DNA of 64,000 bases from NCBI RefSeq assembly GCF_029989365.1, contig NZ_JAPRAQ010000020.1:1-64000 (forward strand), read 5' to 3'. The position numbers were made by a program, and so were the translations under genes. Shown one piece after another: positions 1-8,243 of this stretch. How positions within the stretch are numbered: the first letter of the stretch is position 1; every line of letters starts with the position of its first letter. The notes below the pieces were generated by a model. It was not told where the DNA came from, made no database searches, and saw only the letters and a list, made by a program, of their open reading frames with translations. The DNA comes from Bradyrhizobium sp. Arg816 (GTDB taxonomy: Bacteria > Pseudomonadota > Alphaproteobacteria > Rhizobiales > Xanthobacteraceae).

Positions 1-563
1 TCGATCCGCGCGGAACGCTCGCTGAGCGTTACCTTCGCGAACATCGCGGCCTGGACCTGCCTGAGAGCGTCGCGTACTCGGCGATCCGCTTTCATGCGGG
101 CCTGCGCTATGAGGGCGGCAAGTATCTGCCGGCCGTGGTGTGCCTGCTGCGCAACATCGAGACCAACGAACCGACCGGCATTCACCGCACTTTCCTCGAT
201 CGATACACCGGCGAAAAGATCGACCGGAAAATGCTTGGTATCGCCAAGGGCGCGGCCATCAAACTGGACGCCGAGTCTTCCTCGGCACTCACGATCGGTG
301 AAGGCGTCGAGACGGTGCTGGCGGCGCGCGCTGCCGGCTTTACTCCGGGATGGGCGCTCGGATCGAGCGGTGCTGTGCGCTCCTTCCCGGTGCTGCCGAA
401 TCTGAACGAGTTGACGGTTCTGCAGGAGAACGATCCGACCAGCCGCCGGGACGTGAAGACTTGCGCGCGTCGCTATCTCGCCGCACGCCGTCCGGTCAAC
501 GTCGTCTCGAGCAAGGTCGGTAATGACTTCAATGATTGCTGGAAGGCGTACGGAGATGAATAA
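1..563 (+). CDS. Toprim-domain primase of a phage or integrative element (5' end missing)
   Basis: The reading frame is open from the left edge, so only the C-terminal ~187 residues are present. The visible part has a Toprim-like core: the ALTIGEGVETVLAA stretch carries the catalytic-type glutamate, and a later VLQENDPTSRRD segment corresponds to the acidic metal-binding motif. This arrangement is typical of primases of prophages and integrative elements, which make primers for element replication. The TAA stop overlaps the ATG of the next gene (ATGAATAA), implying translational coupling with the helicase downstream. An alternative is a bifunctional primase/helicase loader; the missing N-terminus would decide. 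Confidence 0.72.
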   Translation, partial: DPRGTLAERYLREHRGLDLPESVAYSAIRFHAGLRYEGGKYLPAVVCLLRNIETNEPTGIHRTFLDRYTGEKIDRKMLGIAKGAAIKLDAESSSALTIGEGVETVLAARAAGFTPGWALGSSGAVRSFPVLPNLNELTVLQENDPTSRRDVKTCARRYLAARRPVNVVSSKVGNDFNDCWKAYGDE

Positions 564-1911
564 GCCGTTCGACGTGCACCGGCTGGTACCGAACGACATC
601 GTGACCGAGGACAACGCCGCCCAGCAGTTCGTCGAGTTGCATGGTGACAAGCTGCGCCACTGCCATTCTCACGGCAAGTGGTTTCGATGGAATGGATTCT
701 ATTGGGAGATCAATAACACCAACCTTGCGTTTCACCACGCCCGCGAACTGGCGCGGCAGCTCGCAGAAGACCAGAGCGATGGCAAGCGTTACAAGATCAG
801 CGCGACCGGCTTCGCCGGTGGCGTCGAGCGATTCGCAAAGTCCGATCCGAGCGTGGCCGTCACTATGGAGTTCTGGGATCGCGACCCGTGGCTGCTCGGA
901 ACGCCGGGCGGCACCGTCGATCTCCGGACTGGGGCGCTGCGCCATGCCTCGCGTGAGGACGGCATCACCAAGGTCACGTCAGTGGCACCGGACGATAGCG
1001 GTTGCCCGCGTTGGCTTCGTTTCCTGGTCGAGACGACCGGAGACGATGGTGAATTGATCCGGTTCTTGCAGCAGTGGTGCGGTTATTGCCTGACCGGCGT
1101 CACGCGCGAGCACGCGCTGGTCTTCGTCTACGGCCCCGGCGGCAACGGCAAATCTGTCTTTCTGAATATCCTCACCACGATCTTGAAGGACTACTCCGTC
1201 ACGTCGGCCATGGAGACGTTCACCGCCTCGACGAACGATCGGCATTCCACCGAGGTCGCGATGCTGGCGGGGGCACGGCTTGTCACTGCGAGCGAAACTG
1301 AGGAAGGGCGTGCTTGGGCGGAAGCTCGGATCAAGTCGGTGACTGGCGGAGAAAAGATCACTGCTCGCTTCATGCGGCAGGACAACTTCACCTACATGCC
1401 GCAGTTCAAGCTGATCGTGATCGGCAACCACAAGCCCGTGCTGCATAACGTTGATGATGCAGCCAAGCGCCGCTTTAACATCGTGCCGTTCATCCTCAAG
1501 CCGGCCACGCCGGATCGGGACCTTGAGCAGAAGCTCATGCAGGAGGCACCCGGAATCCTGAAGTGGATGATCGACGGCTGTCTCGACTGGCAGCAGAACG
1601 GGTTGGTCCGCCCGAAGTGCGTCATCGAGGCCACGGCGGAATACTTCGGCGATCAGGACCTGTTCCGGCATTGGCTCGAAGAGGAATGCATCTGCGAACC
1701 GGGGAATATCGACATCTCGGAGGCCAGCAGCGTCCTGTTCGGGTCTTGGTCTAACTACGCCAAGGCCGCGGGAAATAAGCCGGGCACGACCGCGACCTTC
1801 AAGGACAACCTGACGGCGGCGGGATTCAAGTTCTATCGCAGCGAGAAGGCTCGGGAGTTCTTTGGCATCAGCCTGAAGCCTAAGGCGTCGTTCGACGGGG
1901 GCTATCCATGA
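556..1911 (+). CDS. Phage/plasmid primase-helicase, D5/P4 C-terminal type
   Basis: 451 aa. A D5_N-like region covers about residues 80-170. It is followed by an SF3-type helicase P-loop GPGGNGKS (about residues 193-200) and a sensor-like IVIGNHKP motif near residue 290. Proteins of this family unwind DNA at the replication origin of P4-like satellites, prophages and plasmids. I chose ATG 556, which overlaps the upstream stop, over an in-frame ATG at 523 inside the primase gene. The primase-helicase pair is the classic replication module of an integrative element. No integrase is visible in the window, so the rest of the element probably lies to the left. Confidence 0.85.
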   Translation: MNKPFDVHRLVPNDIVTEDNAAQQFVELHGDKLRHCHSHGKWFRWNGFYWEINNTNLAFHHARELARQLAEDQSDGKRYKISATGFAGGVERFAKSDPSVAVTMEFWDRDPWLLGTPGGTVDLRTGALRHASREDGITKVTSVAPDDSGCPRWLRFLVETTGDDGELIRFLQQWCGYCLTGVTREHALVFVYGPGGNGKSVFLNILTTILKDYSVTSAMETFTASTNDRHSTEVAMLAGARLVTASETEEGRAWAEARIKSVTGGEKITARFMRQDNFTYMPQFKLIVIGNHKPVLHNVDDAAKRRFNIVPFILKPATPDRDLEQKLMQEAPGILKWMIDGCLDWQQNGLVRPKCVIEATAEYFGDQDLFRHWLEEECICEPGNIDISEASSVLFGSWSNYAKAAGNKPGTTATFKDNLTAAGFKFYRSEKAREFFGISLKPKASFDGGYP

Positions 1912-2048
1912 AGGGATGGATGGCTGACGGCACTGACGGCGCTGACGCAGTTTCCGGTTTAGTCGCTTATGCGCGCGCGTGGGGCGTCAAACCGAAAAAG
2001 GCGTCAGCGGCGTCAGCGGCGTCAGGTCTCGTCACCTCTCATGGATAA
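1908..2048 (+). CDS. Small ORF made largely of tandem-repeat codons (46 aa)
   Basis: An ATG overlaps the helicase stop (ATGA). The frame runs 46 codons and is rich in repeated Gly/Ala/Asp and Ser/Ala residues because it is built from two short tandem-repeat arrays. The arrays are nearly complementary to each other. It may be a real coupled peptide, or an accident of a structured DNA or RNA element; I favour the latter. No family is recognised. Confidence 0.25.
   Translation: MKGWMADGTDGADAVSGLVAYARAWGVKPKKASAASAASGLVTSHG
1924..2025 (+). repeat. Long imperfect inverted repeat built from CTGACGGC-type units
   Basis: The left arm (1924-1948) contains three 8-9-bp units of the type CTGACGGC. 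The right arm (2001-2025) contains three units of GCGTCAGCG. The reverse complement of the right arm matches the left arm at 22 of 25 positions. A second short complementarity (TTTCCGGTTT against AAACCGAAAA) lies just inside. It sits immediately 3' of the primase-helicase genes, so it may be a replication origin, a transcript-stabilising hairpin or an attenuator. Confidence 0.6.
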
Positions 2049-2138
2049 GCCAATCGCGCGGAATCCCACCGCGCCCGCGACGATGAAGGGACACATCACC
2101 GCGGATTCACACAGGTCCCGATCATAGTGAGGATAGAA

Positions 2139-2609
2139 ATGCGAACTAACGATTCACAAATCTTGATCGAAATGCCAGGCGTGTGCGATTGCGACTTCGT
2201 CGGCTCATGGCTTTTGAAAGTGGCACAAGCGCAGAGCCTCTGGTCCGAAGAATTGCACGATCGTGTTTTCCAGACTTCGGCTTCCACGTTGTCTCGGTGG
2301 TTTGACCCGTTTCAACGCGCTGCACTTGAGGTTCTGAGCGCCGCGTTGTTCTCCTCCTATGAAGAGGATCCCTTCCTGGTGGTCGATTTCGATGCGACCG
2401 GGGCGTTCATCACGGCATTTGCGATGATGGTCCAGCTCGGCTTCTTCGTTTCCGACGGCGGCAGCTATCGACTGGCGATCCCGGAATCCATCACCGTCCG
2501 CAAAGTGAAGCTCGCCGCATCGAAGGTCGCGTCGAGCGAGACCGAGAGCTTGTTGCACACCCTGCCTCATCAAACTGAAGCCGCTCGGCTCACGAGAGGA
2601 GGCTACTAA
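2139..2609 (+). CDS. Hypothetical protein of the prophage-like region
   Basis: 156 aa, no family recognised. The start is ATG 2139, preceded at good spacing by GTGAGG; a GTG 12 bp upstream is also in frame. The sequence is mixed alpha/beta with a hydrophobic central stretch but no signal peptide or clear membrane segment. Its position between the replication genes and the HTH proteins suggests an element-encoded accessory protein. Confidence 0.5.
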   Translation: MRTNDSQILIEMPGVCDCDFVGSWLLKVAQAQSLWSEELHDRVFQTSASTLSRWFDPFQRAALEVLSAALFSSYEEDPFLVVDFDATGAFITAFAMMVQLGFFVSDGGSYRLAIPESITVRKVKLAASKVASSETESLLHTLPHQTEAARLTRGGY

Positions 2610-2736
2610 CCACGTCCTGGCTGCCTCGGTTTGGGTCCTTCCCAGACCGGGGCAGGCTGCGGGTAGCGCAGCCGCGCAATGCAACCCCAGAGATAGACCG
2701 TGCCTTGGACCAACGACGACAACAGGAGTAAAGATC

Positions 2737-3234
2737 GTGAAATTGATCTCGGCATTCGGCGCCGCCGACTTGCTAGAAGTGGACAGACAGACCGTCCGGC
2801 GTGCCCTGCGTCATGTGGCGGCCGACGCCTACGTGAAGCAACAGCCTCGTTGGCGAGTAAAGACGGTCATCGAGGCCGTCGATCGGCATCTCGGCCGCAA
2901 CAGCGTGCCCCGCGCTGCCGATCAAGGTCGCTTGGATGCCGCATTCAACGAATTCGACGAAGGCTGCGCAGCTCTCGGTTCAATCGCCGATCTGAAGGCG
3001 CGCCGACAGGAAGGTCGTCGGCTTATCGGCCTCTTGGTGGAACTGGACGGCGACATGCGTTCCGACGCTCGCGCGAGCCGCGAAGATGATCTTCGCGCCT
3101 CCCTCCGTTGCGACCAGCACCTCCGAGTGGCGATGCGCCGTTTCGAGCGCCCGTGTGAGTGGACGCACGACGAGTGCTGCGAGATTCTCGACGCCATTGC
3201 GAGTGCCCCTGCGCCTTCGATTCGAGGCTCCTGA
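2737..3234 (+). CDS. Small HTH DNA-binding protein, Nu1/excisionase-like N-terminus
   Basis: 165 aa, GTG start with AACAGGAG 8 bp upstream. The N-terminal ~50 residues (SAFGAADLLEVDRQTVRRAL followed by a WRVKTVIEAV segment) look like the winged HTH of phage terminase small subunits (Nu1) and excisionases. The remainder is charged and helical, as expected for an oligomerisation region. It probably belongs to the same element as the primase. A terminase large subunit would support the packaging role, but none is in the window. Confidence 0.5.
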   Translation: MKLISAFGAADLLEVDRQTVRRALRHVAADAYVKQQPRWRVKTVIEAVDRHLGRNSVPRAADQGRLDAAFNEFDEGCAALGSIADLKARRQEGRRLIGLLVELDGDMRSDARASREDDLRASLRCDQHLRVAMRRFERPCEWTHDECCEILDAIASAPAPSIRGS

Positions 3235-3236
3235 CG

Positions 3237-3530
3237 ATGGATGCCAGCATGCGAGAATCGGGCGACATCGCTGACGATGAGGATGTTGTCACTTCCTTGA
3301 AGCAGACGATCGCAGAACTGCGGGCGCGCGTTGCGGAACTCGAACAGCCGCCGCCGCAGTGGACGCCGCTGAAGCGAGCGGCATCCGTCTGTGGTCTGAA
3401 TTACGAAACGGTACGTCTGTGGGCCGAGCGCGGGCTGATCGACGCCTGCCGCGAGGGCGGGCGTTGGATGGTCAACTTGACCAGCCTGAAGGCACGACAG
3501 GCGCGAATCTTTGGTGGGGCTCAGGGATAG
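3237..3530 (+). CDS. Small coiled-coil plus HTH protein
   Basis: 97 aa, ATG 3237 lying 2 bp after the preceding stop codon. Residues ~18-36 form a heptad-rich segment (SLKQTIAELRARVAELEQ). Residues ~45-90 (LKRAASVCGLNYETVRLWAERGLID, then a GGRWMVN turn) resemble an HTH of the MerR/excisionase type. Close coupling with the upstream HTH gene suggests the two are co-transcribed and may interact. Confidence 0.55.
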   Translation: MDASMRESGDIADDEDVVTSLKQTIAELRARVAELEQPPPQWTPLKRAASVCGLNYETVRLWAERGLIDACREGGRWMVNLTSLKARQARIFGGAQG

Positions 3531-4057
3531 ATGTTGGCTCCAATAGAGAACTTGCCGCTCGTTGTACTGCTAGACCATGGACGGGGAGAATCTAGTCATG
3601 TCGGCTTGTCCGCTCTTGGAGGTACACCGGAAATCGCGCCCCGTTAGGGCGACCGCCGCTTTAGACCGATTGTGTTGCAAAAGTCGAAAGTTGCAGGGCT
3701 CAAGATTTTTCGCGAAAACACTGAGCAGCGAGCGATCGCTGATTCGTATGACCTCAATCGCGTTACCGAAGTCGCCTGTGAATTTTGCGTGACGCCGTGA
3801 GGTCCCTCGCATCTTGTACGCGAAAGTCGCGCCCACGGCCCGCAGAATTTTGGTCATCGGCGAAAAACGACTTTTGCAACAATATCGACCCAAAGCAGAC
3901 TTCCCGTATCGCGATGGTCAAGTTCCATCAGATAATTTGGAACCGGCGTCCTGGAACCGGAATTGAACCGTATCACCGATCCTGACCTTGGCCCCTTGCC
4001 GGTGACGGAGAGACGCGACAGCGCTCCCGGCCGCGGTGCAAATGTTAGGTGGATTAA
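3531..4057. other. Gene-poor stretch holding a MITE-like element
   Basis: No credible coding frame. Two overlapping antisense frames cross the inverted-repeat element described separately. The remaining ~140 bp on each side show no promoter or terminator I can identify with confidence. Confidence 0.5.
3673..3881. mobile_element. MITE-like element, 209 bp, with perfect 14-bp terminal inverted repeats
   Basis: TGTTGCAAAAGTCG at 3673-3686 is the exact inverse of CGACTTTTGCAACA at 3868-3881. The TGTTGCAAA core resembles the ends of IS6-family elements, but no transposase is present, so it would have to be mobilised in trans. The interior holds a TTTTCGCGAAAA palindrome (about 3709-3720). Target-site duplications are not obvious. 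Calling it a MITE is inference; a large structured RNA or intergenic repeat is possible. Confidence 0.5.
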
Positions 4058-6646
4058 GTGCAAGCCGAGCAAGCGAAGCAGTCGGTGAAGCAGCGCACCA
4101 CGGCTACTGGGCGCCAGCTCAAACCTAACCTCCGTTCCATGCTCTCGACGGAGGAGTTGCGGCGGCGTCGGTCGCGTCCGGCCAATTACGCGGCAGAGAA
4201 CCAAGCTCTGATCGCTTTGGCGCAAGAATTAGCGAACTCGCCCGAAGGCATCTTGCACAAGCTCGCCGATACCGCGTTAGGTCTATGTAACGCGCACTCC
4301 GCCGGGCTCAGCCTCCTCGAGGAAGGGGACGGAAAGAGTAATTTTCATTGGCGCGCCATCGCCGGCCAGTGGGCTCCTCACTTAAACGGTGGAACACCGC
4401 GCAACTTTGGTCCATGCGGCACGGTCCTTGACCAAAACGTCGCCATGATATGCTCACATCCCGAAGTCGATTTCCCCTATTGGGAACCCATCAAGCCTGT
4501 TCTTGAGGAAGGACTCCTGATTCCCTTCTACATCAAGGCTGAAGCGGTCGGCACAATCTGGGTCGTCGCGCATGACATCAGTCGCCGCTTCGATGCGGAA
4601 GACTTGCGCGTGATGACCAGCTTGGGCGCCTTCGCAGCGACCGCCTATCAGACTTGGCTCAACCTGAGCGCGGCGCAGCGAGTCGCCTCCATCGTCGAGT
4701 CCAGTCACGACGCAATCGTCAGCAAGGATCTCGATGGGACGATAAGGAGTTGGAACGGCGGCGCGCAGCGCATTTTTGGCTATCTGGCCGAGGAAGTCAT
4801 CGGCAAGCCGATTACGATTCTGATTCCCCCGGATCGCCACAACGAAGAAACCGCAATTCTTGAGCGCCTGCGCAGAGGCGAACGCATTGATTCTTACGAA
4901 ACCGTTCGCCGGCGTAAAGACGGAAGTCCAGTAGATATTTCACTCACAGTGTCGCCCTTGAGGGATACGGAGGGCAGGGTCATCGGCGCGTCAAAAATCG
5001 CGCGAAACATCACCGAGCGATTGTATGCAGAACGAGCGCTGCGCGAAAGCGAGTCGAGGCTGCAGGCGGCCGTCGATCTCGTGGGGCTCGGCTGCTATGC
5101 CTGGAATCCACAGTCCAACAAGTTGCAATGGGATGATACGGTCAGGGCCATGTGGGGTCTGCCGGCGGGCGCGGTCGTCGACTACGAGGTGTGGCGGTCC
5201 TGCGTTCATCCAGACGATCTTGCGCGTGTCGAGGCCGCTATCCAGCAGAGCGCCGACCCGCGGAGCGATGGGGTCTACAATATCGAGTACCGGGTCATCG
5301 GAAAGACGGACGGCGTGGAACGCTGGATCGCGACCCGCGGTCAGACCAACTTCGAGAATGACGTGCCGGCTTCGTTTTTCGGAGTCGCCCTAGAGATCAC
5401 GGATCGCAAACGTATTGAAAGCAGGCTCGAGCGCCGCGTTGAAGAGCGGACGCGCGAACTGCAGGAGAGCAACCAGCAACTACGTGCTCAAATAGAGCAA
5501 CGGGAAATCGCCGAGGCCGAGTCCCAGCAACTGCAACGCCTCGAGGCGATAGGACAGATTACGTCAGGCGTCGCGCACGACTTTAACAATCTTTTGAGCG
5601 TCGTGCTCACTAACGCGCGTATGTTGTCGCGCAATCTGCGGGATGATCCCGGTGATCAGGAAGGCATGGAACTGGTTGTCGGAGCGGCAGAACGGGGTGT
5701 GAATCTCACCTCGCAACTGCTCGCGTTCTCGCGCCAACAGCGGCTTGAGCCTCAAGTTGTCGATCTCAACAGCACCATCGTGAAGATGGGTGGCCTACTC
5801 AATGCCTCGCTTCGTGGAGCGATCCAACTCCGCACGAACCTCGCCGCGGACCTTTGCCCAGCCTTTGTAGATCTAACTCAAATTCAGTCGGTGATCCTCA
5901 ATCTGGTTATTAACGCGAGAGACGCCATGTGGTCAGGGGGGACTCTGACCCTCGAGACTTTCAATGCCATCACCGATAAAGAACTCTCCGGCCCGGCAGC
6001 GCCGGCTCCGGGAAAGTATGTGGGACTGACCGTCCGAGATACAGGCATGGGTATCCCCGACGATGTGCTCCCCCGCGTCTTCGAGCCGTTCTTCACTACG
6101 AAAGGACCAGGAAAAGGATCGGGTCTCGGACTCGCCCAGGTTTTTGGTTTCGCCAAGCAGTCGGGTGGAGGCATCGCGCTTAAGACGCACGTCGGCGAAG
6201 GCACCTCAGTGACGGTGTTCTTACCTTGTGCCGAAGTGGTCCCACGAGTGCGCGAAAGAGAATCTGGTGCCGAGCAAATTTCAACAGTGGAGCTAAAGCC
6301 CCGTATTCTAGTCGTTGATGATGATCGGGCAGTTCTCAGGTCAACCGTTCGAGTACTTGAGGCCCTCGGATACGCGGCGGTGCCCGCTGCCAGCGGACAG
6401 GAAGCCCTTGAGCTGATTGCAAACGGTCTGAAGATAGAGCTTGTTCTTGCGGATTTCGCCATGCCGGAAATGACGGGAGTCGAGCTCGCAAAAGCGATCT
6501 GCGCGACCGATCCCAACTTGCCCGTGATCCTCGTCACCGGTTATGGAGATCGCGAGACTTTAGAGGAGTTTCGAGAGGCGCAAGTACTTCGGAAGCCTTA
6601 TGATGAAGACGGACTGATGAAGGCGATTCTAACGGCCCTAACCTAG
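4058..6646 (+). CDS. Hybrid sensor histidine kinase (GAF-PAS-PAS-HisKA-HATPase-REC)
   Basis: 862 aa, GTG start after TTAGGTGG. Domain order: a GAF domain (~45-205), a PAS/PAC (~208-325) with the typical HDAIVSKDLDGTI start and SKIARNITER end, a second PAS_3-like PAS (~330-455), and a coiled linker. Then come a HisKA domain with His507 in GVAHDFNN, an HATPase_c domain with N-box NLVINARDAM and G-boxes DTGMGIP and GKGSGLGL, and a C-terminal receiver with Asp799 (ADFAMPEMTG). No membrane segment is seen, so it is probably a cytoplasmic sensor. The second PAS hints at light, redox or small-molecule sensing. No partner regulator is adjacent. Confidence 0.9.
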   Translation: MQAEQAKQSVKQRTTATGRQLKPNLRSMLSTEELRRRRSRPANYAAENQALIALAQELANSPEGILHKLADTALGLCNAHSAGLSLLEEGDGKSNFHWRAIAGQWAPHLNGGTPRNFGPCGTVLDQNVAMICSHPEVDFPYWEPIKPVLEEGLLIPFYIKAEAVGTIWVVAHDISRRFDAEDLRVMTSLGAFAATAYQTWLNLSAAQRVASIVESSHDAIVSKDLDGTIRSWNGGAQRIFGYLAEEVIGKPITILIPPDRHNEETAILERLRRGERIDSYETVRRRKDGSPVDISLTVSPLRDTEGRVIGASKIARNITERLYAERALRESESRLQAAVDLVGLGCYAWNPQSNKLQWDDTVRAMWGLPAGAVVDYEVWRSCVHPDDLARVEAAIQQSADPRSDGVYNIEYRVIGKTDGVERWIATRGQTNFENDVPASFFGVALEITDRKRIESRLERRVEERTRELQESNQQLRAQIEQREIAEAESQQLQRLEAIGQITSGVAHDFNNLLSVVLTNARMLSRNLRDDPGDQEGMELVVGAAERGVNLTSQLLAFSRQQRLEPQVVDLNSTIVKMGGLLNASLRGAIQLRTNLAADLCPAFVDLTQIQSVILNLVINARDAMWSGGTLTLETFNAITDKELSGPAAPAPGKYVGLTVRDTGMGIPDDVLPRVFEPFFTTKGPGKGSGLGLAQVFGFAKQSGGGIALKTHVGEGTSVTVFLPCAEVVPRVRERESGAEQISTVELKPRILVVDDDRAVLRSTVRVLEALGYAAVPAASGQEALELIANGLKIELVLADFAMPEMTGVELAKAICATDPNLPVILVTGYGDRETLEEFREAQVLRKPYDEDGLMKAILTALT

Positions 6647-6869
6647 GGTGATCTGCGTAGTTCGACTCCCGCCTGTGGCACCTAGCTGACCTGCCCAGGG
6701 CGGTCTGACGAAGGTCCGCTGTTGGCCCATCCCGTCCAATCGCAGCCCTATGCCCGATGACTGCTTCCGGCTGAACAGCGGACGCGCTCATTGGATTTCG
6801 TTGGATTGTGGCTAATGCGAACCTGTCTCGTCATTGCATAAACTAGTCGTGAAACGACAGGAGCAACGA

Positions 6870-7532
6870 GTGGCGATCTTCAAATCCAATCCCGACAAAA
6901 CCATCCAGCGTGACATCGATTCCGCAACGGCTAACCGTGACCGGCTCTCGGCAAAGCTGAACGAGTGCGAACAAGCCATGGCTCGCCATGCGATGGTGGC
7001 CAAGGACAGCGCCCTGAGCGGCGACGATGCGGGTCTTGATGCTGCGGAGGGTTCGCTCCGCGCGGCTCAGGATCGCGCCGCTACCCTCAAGACCGCACTG
7101 ACGGAGATCAACCAGCGCCTCGCCGATCTTGAGCGCGCCAAGGAGGACGCCGCCGACAAGAAGTTGCGGGCGGAAACTGCGGCGGAAATCGATCGTCTGA
7201 TCGGCAAGCTGACGGAGGTTGGCACGGAATTCAACGAGACTGCGATTCGCCTGTCCACGCATACCACCAGCGCCGTCCCGCTCGTCTATGAAGCTCTTGG
7301 CCTCGATAAGTTCATGGCAACTTGTCAGGCGGAAGTGCCAGCCGCGTTGGAGTTGGTTGCCAAGCTGCTTCGTGCTCACGCGGACGCTGTGATCGCCGGC
7401 ACGGCGCCAGCGACCTTGCCTCGCGGCGAGGATCAGCACGTCCCGGCGCCGGCTCAGGCTCCTGCGGAGCCGCATTTCCAGTACCGCGCCGTGAAGCCTA
7501 AACCCAGCTTCAACGGCTTCGTTCGGACTTAG
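6870..7532 (+). CDS. Coiled-coil hypothetical protein
   Basis: 220 aa, GTG start with GACAGGAG about 7 bp upstream. Residues ~10-125 are strongly heptad-patterned and charged (Ala, Glu, Lys, Arg, Asp). The C-terminus is Pro/Ala rich and ends in a conserved-looking KPSFNGFVR tail. No enzymatic motif. The next gene follows after 13 bp, so they are likely co-transcribed. Proteins of this build occur in phage and accessory regions; function unknown. Confidence 0.6.
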   Translation: MAIFKSNPDKTIQRDIDSATANRDRLSAKLNECEQAMARHAMVAKDSALSGDDAGLDAAEGSLRAAQDRAATLKTALTEINQRLADLERAKEDAADKKLRAETAAEIDRLIGKLTEVGTEFNETAIRLSTHTTSAVPLVYEALGLDKFMATCQAEVPAALELVAKLLRAHADAVIAGTAPATLPRGEDQHVPAPAQAPAEPHFQYRAVKPKPSFNGFVRT

Positions 7533-7545
7533 AGAGGAGAATCAT

Positions 7546-7791
7546 TTGAAATTCTGTCCGCCCGGCGCCGAACCTTTCCGCACCTTGCACCGAATTGACG
7601 GTTGGTTTGGCGGTCCCGAAGAGGTTCCTGAGGGCGTGGCTCGACTGATCGTGGGCAAGTTGCCCTCTGCCGGTCCGCGCAGCGTCGCTGAGGCTACGCG
7701 GGCGCGAATGATCGCGCGTCAGTTGAAGTACGAGTTCTCGCAGAAAGTCATTCTCGCGCGCCGCAATCGGTTCGGGCTCGAAACGCGATAA
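7546..7791 (+). CDS. Small hypothetical protein
   Basis: 81 aa, TTG start with an excellent GAGAGGAG Shine-Dalgarno. It is short and basic at its C-terminus, with no recognised domain. It lies 13 bp after the coiled-coil gene, so the two probably form one transcript ending at the strong hairpin at 7916-7954. Confidence 0.5.
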   Translation: MKFCPPGAEPFRTLHRIDGWFGGPEEVPEGVARLIVGKLPSAGPRSVAEATRARMIARQLKYEFSQKVILARRNRFGLETR

Positions 7792-8243
7792 TTCGTGGGC
7801 AATGTGATTCATGCCGATGTCGTAGACGAGCCACTTTCTGCACCAGATCGCGTGCGGTGATCAGCAACATCAACGATCAATGGGCACGGCGGATGTACCC
7901 AGCCTGATGATCTTCAATGGCCCTGACGCGCAATATCGTCGGGGCCATTGTTTTAGGCGCCTTCCGTTCACGCGCGGATGTCGGCTCTTAGACGCGAAGC
8001 AGAAATCATATGCTCGATCCGAGCTTTACCGGTTGTGACCCATCTGCGACATCTGGCCGGCCGGGCCGGGTCGTGGCCAATGACCAATTTCCCCCTCCAC
8101 ACGGTGTTATAGTCCTGCCGTTATCCCGTGCTTAGCTTGGGACACATGAGGCGGCCTGACTTGCTGGGCCGTGCGGCCCGCGTGGCGGCCAAGCGCCTGC
8201 TCGCCGCTATGAGGTGCCTACTGCTAACGAGGTGCTAACGAGC
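7792..8243. other. Intergenic stretch with one clear terminator
   Basis: Apart from the hairpin terminator listed separately I see no gene. Just before the peroxidase start there is a short duplicated sequence (GAGGTGC followed by CTAACGAGGTGCTAACGAG). Confidence 0.5.
7916..7954 (+). terminator. Rho-independent terminator
   Basis: A 13-bp stem (AATGGCCCTGACG pairing with CGTCGGGGCCATT, one G-T wobble) with an 8-nt loop is followed by GTTTT. It probably ends the transcript of the two small genes at 6870-7791. Confidence 0.8.

Noticed and set aside
3570..3893. Overlapping ORFs across the MITE-like element
   Set aside because: They span the inverted-repeat element and its flanks and have no recognisable protein features.
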